DNA from: Sphingomonas ginsengisoli An et al. 2013
GTDB taxonomy: Bacteria > Pseudomonadota > Alphaproteobacteria > Sphingomonadales > Sphingomonadaceae
Length of the DNA: 64,000 bases
Direction of reading: 5' to 3'
Assembly: GCF_009363895.1 (NCBI RefSeq)
Contig: NZ_CP045434.1
Coordinates: forward strand, 992,001-1,056,000
Shown: in pieces, positions 54,837 to 63,012 of the stretch
How positions within the stretch are numbered: the stretch's first letter is position 1
Layout of the letters: every line of letters begins with the position of its first letter
Made by a program: the position numbers and the translations under genes
The notes under the pieces: generated by a model
Database searches by the model: none
Seen by the model: the letters and a program-made list of their open reading frames with translations, nothing else
Told to the model about the DNA's origin: nothing

Positions 54837-55004
54837 GTGGAATCAAATCAGCGTTACTACTTCCGCCGGGCGGCGGAAGAACGGATGGCGGCACAGCGGG
54901 CGATGACCGACAATGCCCGCCAATGGCATGCCAAGCTGGCGCAGCAGTTCGCCGCGCGCGCGGCCGAGGCCGAGGGCCTGACCGCCGGACTGTCGGCCGC
55001 CTGA
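54837..55004 (+). CDS. 55-residue hypothetical protein
   Basis: Starts at GTG 54837 behind GGGGACGGG and reads VESNQRYYFRRAAEERMAAQRA, then NARQWHAKLAQQFAARAAEAEG. It is an Ala/Arg-rich amphipathic helix without membrane segments. Small proteins with this RYYxRRAAEE start are, as far as I recall, recurrent in sphingomonads, so the gene is probably real. Function unknown. Confidence 0.6.
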   Translation: MESNQRYYFRRAAEERMAAQRAMTDNARQWHAKLAQQFAARAAEAEGLTAGLSAA

Positions 55005-55029
55005 CCTGTGCAGCCGCGCCGCTCCTGAC

Positions 55030-55045
55030 CTTAGCCGCGGCTAAG
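55030..55045. promoter_or_regulatory. 16-base perfect palindrome between small genes
   Basis: CTTAGCCGCGGCTAAG reads the same on both strands. It is 25 bases after the 55-residue gene and about 67 bases before the OmpA-like gene. It could be a dimeric operator, or the stem (six pairs, CGCG loop) of a weak terminator followed by CTTTA. Confidence 0.35.
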
Positions 55046-55112
55046 CTTTACATTTCGAGCAGCAGCGGCGCATGACGACCCGGCTCGGGTCCTGTCAGCC
55101 AGAAGGCCGCTC

Positions 55113-55523
55113 ATGCTCTCGATAATTTTAGTGTTGGCGCTCCAGGCGCTTGCCACGCCGCCGATGCCGGCCTGTTCGACCGCCAAGCCTTCCGGATGCA
55201 TTGAATCGATCTATTTCGACAGCGGCGAGGGAAGCGCGATCCGGCCCGAATGGCTAGATAGGGTCAAGACTATCGCGTTCCGGCTCCCCACAGATGGTCA
55301 TCTCCGACTCGATGCCTATACCGACCGTTCGGGCCCGGCGGGCGCCAATCGCCGCATCGCCCGGCAACGCGCCGACGCCGTCCGCGCCGCCTTGCTCCAG
55401 CTCGGCGCGAACCCGGTCGCCATCGCGGTCGTTGCGCATGGTGAAGACGACCCGCTGGTCCCCACGCCCGATGGGGTCCGCGAACCGCAGAACCGCCGGG
55501 TCGACCTGACGATCATTCCCTGA
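55113..55523 (+). CDS. Small OmpA-like (peptidoglycan-binding) exported protein
   Basis: A 136-residue protein with a short signal peptide (LSIILVLALQALAT). It consists almost entirely of an OmpA C-terminal fold: IYFDSGEGSAIRPEWLDRV, LRLDAYTDRSGP (the TDxxG-like turn), NRRIARQRADAVRAALLQLG and EPQNRRVDLTI. The usual Asp/Arg pair that binds diaminopimelate is present. It stands alone before a tRNA gene. Start ATG 55113. Confidence 0.8.
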   Translation: MLSIILVLALQALATPPMPACSTAKPSGCIESIYFDSGEGSAIRPEWLDRVKTIAFRLPTDGHLRLDAYTDRSGPAGANRRIARQRADAVRAALLQLGANPVAIAVVAHGEDDPLVPTPDGVREPQNRRVDLTIIP

Positions 55524-55542
55524 GTGCATCGATGTGGGAAAA

Positions 55543-55619
55543 TGGCGCGCCCGGAACGATTCGAACGTCCGACCCTCAGATTCGTAGTCTGATGCTCTAT
55601 CCAGCTGAGCTACGGGCGC
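55543..55619 (-). tRNA. tRNA-Arg (anticodon ACG)
   Basis: Minus-strand cloverleaf: acceptor GCGCCCG with CGGGCGC, D-arm GCTC-AGCTGGATA-GAGC, anticodon loop CTACGAA with ACG (read as ICG after deamination by TadA), T-arm containing GTTCGAATC, discriminator G and encoded CCA. It decodes the major arginine codons CGU/CGC/CGA. Confidence 0.96.
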
Positions 55620-55703
55620 TTGCCGTGGGGGGCACTTAGGGGGATGCGCCGGAGGGCGCAACCCCTTGTTGGGAGGGGGCCCGCTCGCCTAAGGCAATCG
55701 GCG

Positions 55704-56192
55704 ATGCGCAGCCTCGGCCTCCTCCTCCTCATCGCCGGCCTCGGCGCCTGCAGCACTCCCGGCGACGAGCCGAGCCTGGCGCCCCGCGCCGCCGAGCTGA
55801 TCGATCCGCGCGTCCCCATCCCTGACACCAGCGGCAGCCTGCCCGCCAGCGGTTCGCTGTCCACGCAACTCCGCAGCCTCGTCGCCCGCGCGCGGTCAGC
55901 GCAAGGCGCGGCCGATCGCGCCATCGCCGCGGCGGAAGCGAGCGCGTCGCGCGCCGGGCCGCGGCAAAGCGAAAGCTGGATCGCCGCCCAGCAGCTGCTG
56001 TCGGCCGCCATCACCGCCCGCTCACCGGTCACCACCGCGCTGGGCGACATCGACGCGCTGACCTCGCGCTCGGTCAATCAATTGGTCCCGACCGACCTCA
56101 AGAATGTCGCCGCCGCCGCGGCGGAGGTCACCGCCATCGACACCCGTCAGGCCGAACGGATCGAGGCGATGCAGCGCCGGCTCGGCAGCTAG
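55704..56192 (+). CDS. Alpha-helical lipoprotein, function unknown
   Basis: A 162-residue protein with lipobox IAGLGAC (Cys at about 16) and a Ser/Pro-rich linker. A helical Ala-rich body with a heptad character follows (LSTQLRSLVARARSAQGAADRA, QLLSAAITARSP, VTAIDTRQAERIEAMQRRL). It is probably anchored to a membrane leaflet and may form a coiled coil. Start ATG 55704. The TAG stop is interlocked with that of the acetyltransferase (CTAG, 56189-56192). Confidence 0.7.
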   Translation: MRSLGLLLLIAGLGACSTPGDEPSLAPRAAELIDPRVPIPDTSGSLPASGSLSTQLRSLVARARSAQGAADRAIAAAEASASRAGPRQSESWIAAQQLLSAAITARSPVTTALGDIDALTSRSVNQLVPTDLKNVAAAAAEVTAIDTRQAERIEAMQRRLGS

Positions 56193-56770
56193 GCCAGCGC
56201 CGCCGCGCGCGCCGCCGGCCAATCGGCGGCATCGATTGAGTAGACGATCGCCGGGTTGATCTCGCTCGGCGACGGGAAGCGGTGGTCGACGAAGTCGAGG
56301 TCTTCGCGCCGGCGCATCCCCAATCGCTCCATCAAACCATAGCTCGGCCGATTTCCCGCCACCGTCATCGCCAGCACCCGGCTCGCGCAATAGCGGCCGA
56401 ACGCCAGGTCGAGCGAGGCGATCGCCGCTTCCTTGGCATACCCCGCGCCCCACGCATCCTCGCGCAGCCGCCAGCCCACTTCGAATTCACCGTGCAACGG
56501 CTCGGCCCCCGGCGCATTGACCCGCTTCAAGCCGCAGAAACCGAGCAAAGCGCCATCGTCCTTGCGCTCGACGATCCAGAAGGTGTGGCCATGATCGCGC
56601 TGGAAGCCGTCCATCCGCTCGAACGCGCCGTTGCGGGTCGCCTCGTCCGACACTCCGCCCAGCCAGCGCATCACCGCCGGCGTATTGGTCACCCGGGTGA
56701 ACTCCTCGCGGTCGCCCGGCCCCCACGTCCGGAGGCGCAGCCGCTCGGTCTCGGCGACCACCTCAACCAT
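56189..56770 (-). CDS. GNAT acetyltransferase, RimJ/RimL type
   Basis: A 193-residue GNAT fold: ETERLRLRTWGPGDREEF start, LLGFCGLKRV, VGWRLREDAWGAGYAKEAAIA (acetyl-CoA loop) and NRPSYGLMERLGMRR. Members acetylate N-termini, amines or antibiotics; the target is not readable. The start is ATG 56768-56770, which overlaps the 3' end of hemB by eight bases, so the two are probably one transcript. Confidence 0.87.
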   Translation of the reverse strand: MVEVVAETERLRLRTWGPGDREEFTRVTNTPAVMRWLGGVSDEATRNGAFERMDGFQRDHGHTFWIVERKDDGALLGFCGLKRVNAPGAEPLHGEFEVGWRLREDAWGAGYAKEAAIASLDLAFGRYCASRVLAMTVAGNRPSYGLMERLGMRRREDLDFVDHRFPSPSEINPAIVYSIDAADWPAARAAALA

Positions 56771-57755
56771 GGATCAGCCGCGCCGCGTCGACCGCGTGAT
56801 AGGTCAGGATGCCAGTCGCCCCCGCCCGCTTGAACGCCAGCAGCGTCTCGAGGATCAACGCGTCGCGCTCGCCCGCACCGGCCGCCGCGGCATGCTCGAT
56901 CATCGCATATTCGCCGCTCACCTGGTAAGCGAACACCGGCAGCAGGAACTCGCGCTTCACCGCCGCGACAATGTCGAGATAGGGCAGCCCCGGCTTCACC
57001 ATTACCATGTCGGCCCCCTCGGCAACGTCGAGCGCGACCTCGCGCAGCGCCTCGGCCGCGTTGGCCGGGTCCATCTGGTAGCCGCGCTTGTCGCCCTTCA
57101 AGAGCCCGCGCGAGCCGACCGCGTCGCGGAACGGCCCGTAGAAGGCCGAGGCATATTTGGCGGCATAGGCCATGATCGCCGTGTCCTGCCGTCCGCCCTG
57201 CTCGAGCGCGGCGCGGATCGCGCCGACCCGCCCGTCCATCATGTCCGACGGGGCGACGATGTCGGCCCCCGCCTCGGCCTGGACCAGCGCCTGCTGGACG
57301 AGCACCTCGCTCGTCTCGTCGTTGAGCACCCGGCCCTGGTCGTCGATCAGTCCGTCATGCCCGTGCGCCGTATAGGGGTCGAGCGCGACGTCGGTCAGCA
57401 CGCCGATCTCGGGACAGGCGTCCTTTACCGCTTTCACCGCGCGGCAGATGAGATTGTCGGGGTTGAGCGCCTCCTCGGCCCGCTCAGACCGCAGCCCGGC
57501 CGGCGTGTTCGGAAACAAGGCCACGCACGGAATACCCAGCGCCGCCGCGTCCCTCGCCACCGCCCCGATCCGGTCGACCGACCAGCGGCTGACCCCCGGC
57601 AGCGCCGCGATCGGCTCCTCGCAATCATGCCCGTCGCAGACAAACAGCGGCAGGATGAAATCGCTCGGGGCCAGCCGATGCTCAGCGAGCATAACGCGCA
57701 TCCACGGGCTCGTGCGGCCCCGGCGCATGCGCAACGCGGGAAATGAGGCGGTCAT
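56763..57755 (-). CDS. hemB: Delta-aminolevulinic acid dehydratase (porphobilinogen synthase)
   Basis: Condenses two 5-aminolevulinate molecules to porphobilinogen for haem. The 330 residues show LAPSDFILPLFV, DVALDPYTAHGHDGL, APSDMMDGRVGAIR, catalytic lysines in MAYAAKYASAFYGPFRDA and VMVKPGLPYLDI, and the Schiff-base region. The metal site replaces the zinc cysteines by Asp/Ala-type residues as in magnesium-dependent forms (DVALDPYTAHGHDG). The start is ATG 57753-57755. Confidence 0.97.
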   Translation of the reverse strand: MTASFPALRMRRGRTSPWMRVMLAEHRLAPSDFILPLFVCDGHDCEEPIAALPGVSRWSVDRIGAVARDAAALGIPCVALFPNTPAGLRSERAEEALNPDNLICRAVKAVKDACPEIGVLTDVALDPYTAHGHDGLIDDQGRVLNDETSEVLVQQALVQAEAGADIVAPSDMMDGRVGAIRAALEQGGRQDTAIMAYAAKYASAFYGPFRDAVGSRGLLKGDKRGYQMDPANAAEALREVALDVAEGADMVMVKPGLPYLDIVAAVKREFLLPVFAYQVSGEYAMIEHAAAAGAGERDALILETLLAFKRAGATGILTYHAVDAARLIHG

Positions 57756-57804
57756 GCTCGCGCCTCTAGCGGGAAAGATGCCGACGCCCAAGCATTGAGC
57801 GGCC

Positions 57805-58692
57805 ATGTCCCGACCCCTTCCCAAGCAGGCCGTGCTGATCGTCAACGCCATGAGCCGGCGCGGCGCCGACGCCTTCGACGAAGCGCGCGACCTGCTGACC
57901 CAGAAGGGCATCGACCTCATTGCCGCGCACGCGATCACCGATCCCGACCAGTTGCGGCCCACGGTCTGCCAGGCACTCGCCGACCGAGCCCCGATGATCA
58001 TCGTCGGCGGCGGCGACGGGTCGCTGTCCTCGACGATTGACGACTTCCTCGGCACCGAGACCGTATTCGCCCTCCTTCCGCTCGGCACCGCCAACAGCTT
58101 CGCCCGCACCCTCGGCATCCCCCAGGACGTCGCCGGCGCGGTCGAGGTGATCGCCGCCGGCGCCGCGTTGCGGATCGACCTCGGCGTCATCGACGGCGAC
58201 TATTTCGCCAATGCCGCGGCCATGGGGCTGTCGCCGCTGATCGCCGAGACCGTCCCGCACAAATTGAAGCGCCATCTCGGCATGATCGGCTATCTGCTGT
58301 GGGCCGTGAAGGTCGCGTTCCAATTCCAGCCCTTTCGCTTGCAGATCGACGACGGCACCGCCGTGCACCGCGTCTGGGCGACCGAAGCGCGCATCTTCAA
58401 TGGCCGCTTTCATGGCGGGGTCGAGCTGACCGACAACGCCTGCGTCCAGAGCGGCCGGATCATGGTCCAGGCGGTCACCGGTCGCAGCCTGCTCGGCCTC
58501 GCCTGGAGCTGGTTCACGACCCTCTTCAAGCTGCGCGCGCGCAAGCAGACGGTGAGCGAGTTCCACGGCACCAAGCTCAAGCTCTCGGCCCGCCCGCAGC
58601 AGAAGATCTCGGTCGATGGCGAGCTGTGCGCCAAGACGCCGTGCGAGGTCTCAGTGGCGCGGGCCGCGGTGTGGGTGGCGGCGCCCGCCTAG
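57805..58692 (+). CDS. Diacylglycerol/lipid kinase family protein
   Basis: A 295-residue kinase of the DAGK catalytic-domain family: ATP/lipid loop IIVGGGDGSLSSTID, LPLGTANSFARTLG and NGRFHGGVELTDNA, with GELCAKTPCEV at the end. It likely phosphorylates a lipid such as diacylglycerol, or a sphingoid base, the latter fitting a sphingomonad. The exact lipid is inferred. Start ATG 57805; stop interlocked with the MATE gene (CTAG, 58689-58692). Confidence 0.86.
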   Translation: MSRPLPKQAVLIVNAMSRRGADAFDEARDLLTQKGIDLIAAHAITDPDQLRPTVCQALADRAPMIIVGGGDGSLSSTIDDFLGTETVFALLPLGTANSFARTLGIPQDVAGAVEVIAAGAALRIDLGVIDGDYFANAAAMGLSPLIAETVPHKLKRHLGMIGYLLWAVKVAFQFQPFRLQIDDGTAVHRVWATEARIFNGRFHGGVELTDNACVQSGRIMVQAVTGRSLLGLAWSWFTTLFKLRARKQTVSEFHGTKLKLSARPQQKISVDGELCAKTPCEVSVARAAVWVAAPA

Positions 58693-60167
58693 GCGCTCGG
58701 GTTGAGCCGGCCGCCCGCCTCACCCGCGGTCTCGGCGAGCTCGACGCATTCGTCTTCGGAGGCCGGCACCAGCAATTTGATCTTCCGCCAGTCGCCCTTG
58801 AAATAATAAGCCGCCGCCAGCGCGAGGTTGGACAGCGAGCTGACCGGAAAGCTCAGCCATAGCGCATCGGCGCCAAGATACGGCCGCGCCAGCAGGATGA
58901 ACCCCAGCCGCACCGGGATCAGCCCGATGCACAGGATCACCAGCGGCCCGACCACCGCGCCGTTCGCGCGCACCGTGCCGAACAGCACCAGCGTCACCCC
59001 GAACAGCAGGAAGCTCCAGGTCGCCATCAGCTGGATGTGCCGGGCGATCGGCATCGCCGGGCTGTTCGCCCCGAGGAACAGCGACAAAGCGGTGCGGTCG
59101 GCGGCGGCGAGCAGCACCACCAACACGCCCGTCAGCACCAGCGCCGTCAGCACGCCCGAACGGGTGATCCGCCCCACCCGCTCCCACTTGCCCGCGCCGA
59201 TATTCTGCGCCGCCATCGCGCTGACCGCCGCGCCGACCGCCATCGCCGGCATCTGCAGATAGGTCCACAGCTGCATCGCCACCCCGAAGGCGGCGGTGGT
59301 GTCGACCCCCTCGCGATTGACCAGCCCCAACAGCGCCAGCCCCGAGGCCGAGATGACGATCATCTGCAGCCCCATCGGCAGCCCCTTCTTGAGGATGATT
59401 CGGAGCAGCGCCGGGTCGGGCCTCAGAAAAGCGAGCTCATGCCCGCGCAGCCGCAGCGGCAGGTCGCGGGCGTAAATGTAGATCACCAGCCCGATCAGCG
59501 CGGTCGTATTGGCGATCACCGTCGCCGTCGCCGAGCCGGCGATGCCGAGCTTCGGGAACGGCCCGATCCCGGCGATGAAGAAGGGGTTCAGCCCGCTGTC
59601 GAGCACCACCGAGAGGATCATGAACCACAAGGGCGTCAGACTGTCCCCGCCCCCGCGCAGTGCCATCATCAACAGCACCAGCATCAGCCCGCCCGGCATC
59701 GAGAGGAAGATAACCCGCAGATAAGCCAGTGCCAGCGGCCTCGCCGCCTCGGGCGTCGCCAGCAGCGCCAGCAGTTGCGGGGCGAAGATCCACCCCAGCA
59801 CCGCCACCGCGATCGCCACCAGGCTGAACGCGCCGATCGCGGTCCCGATCACCCGCCGCGCTTCCTCGACGTCGCGGCGCCCAAACGCCTGCCCGATCAG
59901 GATGGTCGAGGCCATGCCGAAGCCGAACACGAAGCTCATCAGCAGGAACATCGTCATGTTGGCATTGCTGGTCGCCGCCAGCGCCCCCTCGCCGAGGAAG
60001 CGCCCCACCCACACCGTGTTGATCGACCCGTTCAGCGATTGGAGCACGCTGCTGCCGAGCGTCGGCAACGCGAAGGCGATCAGCGTCCTGGTGATCGGCC
60101 CCTGCGTCAGGTCCCGCCCGCCGCGTCGCGGGGCGGGTGCGGCGGGAGCGGGTTCGGCGTCGGCCAT
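58689..60167 (-). CDS. MATE family efflux transporter
   Basis: Twelve-helix multidrug/toxin exporter of 492 residues (IALPTLGSSVLQSLNGSINTVWVGRFLGEGALAA, IGQAFGRRDVEEARRVIG, LGWIFAPQLLALLATPEAAR). The start is placed at ATG 60165-60167 (MADAEPAP), because GGAG lies nine bases upstream. An ATG at 60183-60185 is embedded in repeat family C and has no ribosome-binding site. It exchanges Na+ or H+ for cationic compounds; substrate unknown. Confidence 0.92.
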   Translation of the reverse strand: MADAEPAPAAPAPRRGGRDLTQGPITRTLIAFALPTLGSSVLQSLNGSINTVWVGRFLGEGALAATSNANMTMFLLMSFVFGFGMASTILIGQAFGRRDVEEARRVIGTAIGAFSLVAIAVAVLGWIFAPQLLALLATPEAARPLALAYLRVIFLSMPGGLMLVLLMMALRGGGDSLTPLWFMILSVVLDSGLNPFFIAGIGPFPKLGIAGSATATVIANTTALIGLVIYIYARDLPLRLRGHELAFLRPDPALLRIILKKGLPMGLQMIVISASGLALLGLVNREGVDTTAAFGVAMQLWTYLQMPAMAVGAAVSAMAAQNIGAGKWERVGRITRSGVLTALVLTGVLVVLLAAADRTALSLFLGANSPAMPIARHIQLMATWSFLLFGVTLVLFGTVRANGAVVGPLVILCIGLIPVRLGFILLARPYLGADALWLSFPVSSLSNLALAAAYYFKGDWRKIKLLVPASEDECVELAETAGEAGGRLNPSA

Positions 60168-60180
60168 TCTATTCGTCTCC

Positions 60181-60262
60181 GTCATGCCGGACTTGATCCG
60201 GCATCCACCTGTTCTTGTCGTCCGGAATGAAGGCAGGTGGACCCCGGCTCAAGGCCGGGGTG
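60181..60262. repeat. Inverted repeat (family C) between the MATE gene and valS
   Basis: Left arm 60181-60210 (GTCATGCCGGACTTGATCCG, then a CATCCACCT end) and right arm 60235-60262 are imperfect inverted copies sharing CCACCT/AGGTGG ends and GGCCTTGA-type cores. Elements of this GTCATnCCGG...ATCCGG shape are common intergenic repeats in alphaproteobacteria. It nearly fills the 106-base gap. Confidence 0.8.
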
Positions 60263-60273
60263 GCGGCCGTCCC

Positions 60274-62898
60274 TCACCCCAACCGCGCCAACGCCGCGCC
60301 CAGCCGTTCGGCCTCCGCCGCGCGCGCCTCATGGTCCGCCCGCGCCTTCTCCACCGCCTCGGGCTTGGCCCGCTCGGTAAAGCTCGGATTGCCGAGCCGC
60401 GCCGCCAGCCCGTCGCGATCCTTTTCCGCCACGGCGATCGCCTTGGCCAACCGCGCGCGCTCGGCGTCGAGGTCGATCACCCCTTCGAGCGGCAGTGCAT
60501 AGGTTAGCCCGTCAACTACCACCTGCGCCGCGCCGGTCCCGGCGAAGGCCGAGCGCTGGATTGCCTCGAGCCGCGCCAACCGGCTCAGCGTGGCAAATTG
60601 GCGGTCGAGCCGCGCGGTGACATCCTCGCCGCCCTCGCCCGCGAACAATTGCAGCTTCGCCCCCGGCGGCACGCTCAGCTCGGTCCGCGCCGAACGCACC
60701 TCGCCGACCAGCCGGATCAGCCAGTCGATCTCGCCCTTCGCCGCCGCATCGATCGCCGCCTCCGGCGCGGGCCATTTGGCGACGATGAGATCGTACGGCC
60801 GCTCACCCACGCCGTGCCACAGTTCCTCGGTTACGAACGGCATGAACGGGTGGAGCATCACCAAGATCTGGTCGAACACCCACCCCGCGACCGCCTTGGT
60901 CTCCTCGTCGAAGGCGCCCTTGATCAGCTCGACATACCAGTCGCAGAAGGTGCCCCAGGCGAAGTGATAGACCGCATCGGCCATCCCGTCGAAGCGCAAC
61001 TCGTCGAACGCGCGGTCGAGCCGGCCCAGCGTCTCCACCACCTCGCCGATGATCCAGCGGTTGACCGGCAGCGTCGCGGGGGGCGCCGCGATCGACTGCG
61101 ACGGCCCGACCCCGTTCATCTGCAGGAAGCGCGCGGCATTCCACAGCTTGGTCGCGAAGTTGCGATAGCCCTCGACGCGCTTCTCATCCAACTTGATGTC
61201 GCGCCCCTGGCTCTCCATCGCGGTCAGCGTAAAGCGCAGCGCGTCGGCGCCGTAGCGGTCGATCAGCCCGAGCGGGTCGACCGTATTGCCCTTGGACTTG
61301 GACATCTTCTGGCCCTGCGCGTCGCGCACCAGCCCGTGAAGGTAGAGCGTGCGCCACGGCACCTCGTCCATGAACTCCAGCCCCTGCATCGCCATCCGCG
61401 CGTCCCAGAAGAACAGGATGTCGAAGCCTGAGATGAGCACGTCGTTCGGATAATGGCGCTTGAGGTCCGCCGTCTGCTCGGGCCAGCCGAGCGTCGCGAA
61501 CGGCCACAGCGCCGAGCTGAACCAGGTGTCGAGCACGTCCTCGTCCTGCCGCAGCGGGCGGTCGTCCCCCGCCAGCGCACGCGCCTCCTCCTCGCTCGCC
61601 GCGACGAAGATCGTGCCCTGCTCGTCGAACCACGCCGGGATCCGGTGCCCCCACCACAGCTGGCGGCTGATGCACCACGGCTGGATATTCTCGAGCCAAA
61701 TATACCAGGTCTTGGCCCAGCTCTCCGGCACGATCTTGATCGCGCCCGAGCGGGTCGCCGCCATCGCCCGCTCGGCGAGCGGCGCCACGTCGAAATACCA
61801 TTGGTCGGTCAGCCACGGCTCGATCACCACGCCCGAGCGGTCGCCGAACGGGGTGGCGATGGTGCGGTCCTCGACCTTGACCAAGGCGCCCTCGGCCTCG
61901 AGCCGGGCGACCACCGCCGTGCGCGCGTCGTCGCGGTCGAGCCCGATGAGCTCGCCCGGCACCAGCCCGTCGGCGGTCTGCACCACCTTCGCCGAGGCAT
62001 CGAACATGTTGAGCATGTCGCGCGCGAGCATTCCGGCGCGCTTGCCGACCTCGAAATCGTTGAAGTCGTGTCCCGGCGTCACCTTGACCGCGCCGCTGCC
62101 AAGCTCGGGATCGGCATGCTCGTCGGCGACGATCGGAATGAGGCGCCCGGTGATCGGCAGCCTGACCTGCTTGCCGAGCAGCGCGCTGTAACGCTCGTCG
62201 CTCGGATGCACCGCCACCGCCATGTCGGCGAGCATCGTCTCGGGCCGCGTCGTCGCCACCTCGATCTGCCCGCTGCCGTCCGCCAGCGGATAGCGCAGCG
62301 TCCAGAACTTGCCCTGCAATTCGCGGGTCTCGACCTCGAGGTCGCTTATCGCGCTCTGGAAACGCGGATCCCAGTTCACCAGCCGCTTGTCGCGGTAGAT
62401 GCGGCCGCGCTTGTGCAGCTCGACGAAAACCTTGGTCACCGCGGCCGAGAAACCCTCGTCCATGGTAAAGCGCTCATTCGACCAGTCGCACGAGGCCCCC
62501 AGCCGCCGCAGCTGGCGCGTGATCTGCCCGCCGCTCTCACCCTTCCACTGCCACACCCGCTCGAGGAACGCCTCGCGGCCGAGGTCGGCGCGCTTCTTCT
62601 GCTCGAGGTCGAGCTGACGTTCGACCACCATCTGCGTCGCGATCCCGGCATGGTCGGTGCCGACGACCCATAAGGAGTCCTTGCCCTGCATCCGCGCCCG
62701 GCGGACAAGGATATCCTGCAGCGTATTGTCGAGCGCATGGCCGATGTGGAGCGAGCCCGTCACATTGGGCGGCGGCATGACGATGGTGAACGGCTCGGCG
62801 CCCTCCCGCTGCGGGCGGAACTGGCCGGTCTTTTCCCAATGGTCGTACCAGCGGGCCTCGATCGGGCCCGGCTCGAAGGTCTTCGGCAATTCGCTCAT
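60274..62898 (-). CDS. valS: Valyl-tRNA synthetase
   Basis: An 874-residue class I synthetase with the HIGH segment [14 protein letters not shown], the editing domain ([13 protein letters not shown]), [12 protein letters not shown] and the C-terminal coiled-coil region after [16 protein letters not shown]. The start is ATG 62896-62898 ([11 protein letters not shown]); the frame is open upstream but these residues are not conserved. Divergent from the GH5 gene across 114 bases. Confidence 0.97.
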   Translation of the reverse strand: MSELPKTFEPGPIEARWYDHWEKTGQFRPQREGAEPFTIVMPPPNVTGSLHIGHALDNTLQDILVRRARMQGKDSLWVVGTDHAGIATQMVVERQLDLEQKKRADLGREAFLERVWQWKGESGGQITRQLRRLGASCDWSNERFTMDEGFSAAVTKVFVELHKRGRIYRDKRLVNWDPRFQSAISDLEVETRELQGKFWTLRYPLADGSGQIEVATTRPETMLADMAVAVHPSDERYSALLGKQVRLPITGRLIPIVADEHADPELGSGAVKVTPGHDFNDFEVGKRAGMLARDMLNMFDASAKVVQTADGLVPGELIGLDRDDARTAVVARLEAEGALVKVEDRTIATPFGDRSGVVIEPWLTDQWYFDVAPLAERAMAATRSGAIKIVPESWAKTWYIWLENIQPWCISRQLWWGHRIPAWFDEQGTIFVAASEEEARALAGDDRPLRQDEDVLDTWFSSALWPFATLGWPEQTADLKRHYPNDVLISGFDILFFWDARMAMQGLEFMDEVPWRTLYLHGLVRDAQGQKMSKSKGNTVDPLGLIDRYGADALRFTLTAMESQGRDIKLDEKRVEGYRNFATKLWNAARFLQMNGVGPSQSIAAPPATLPVNRWIIGEVVETLGRLDRAFDELRFDGMADAVYHFAWGTFCDWYVELIKGAFDEETKAVAGWVFDQILVMLHPFMPFVTEELWHGVGERPYDLIVAKWPAPEAAIDAAAKGEIDWLIRLVGEVRSARTELSVPPGAKLQLFAGEGGEDVTARLDRQFATLSRLARLEAIQRSAFAGTGAAQVVVDGLTYALPLEGVIDLDAERARLAKAIAVAEKDRDGLAARLGNPSFTERAKPEAVEKARADHEARAAEAERLGAALARLG

Positions 62899-62985
62899 GT
62901 CCGCGCGGTTAGACGCCCGCGCTCCGCGCTTCAACCGTGCGGCGCCGCCCGCTTGCCAGCACCGCCGCGCCGTATCACACTCGCT

Positions 62986-62999
62986 TGAGAACGTTCACA
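62986..62999. promoter_or_regulatory. LacI-family operator in front of the GH5 gene
   Basis: TGAGAACGTTCACA fits the LacI/GalR-family operator pattern TGWNANCGNTNWCA at every fixed position. It lies 13 bases upstream of the GH5 start codon, overlapping the leader, a place where a repressor would block transcription. No LacI-type gene is in the window. Confidence 0.55.
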
Positions 63000-63012
63000 G
63001 GGGAGCACGAGG

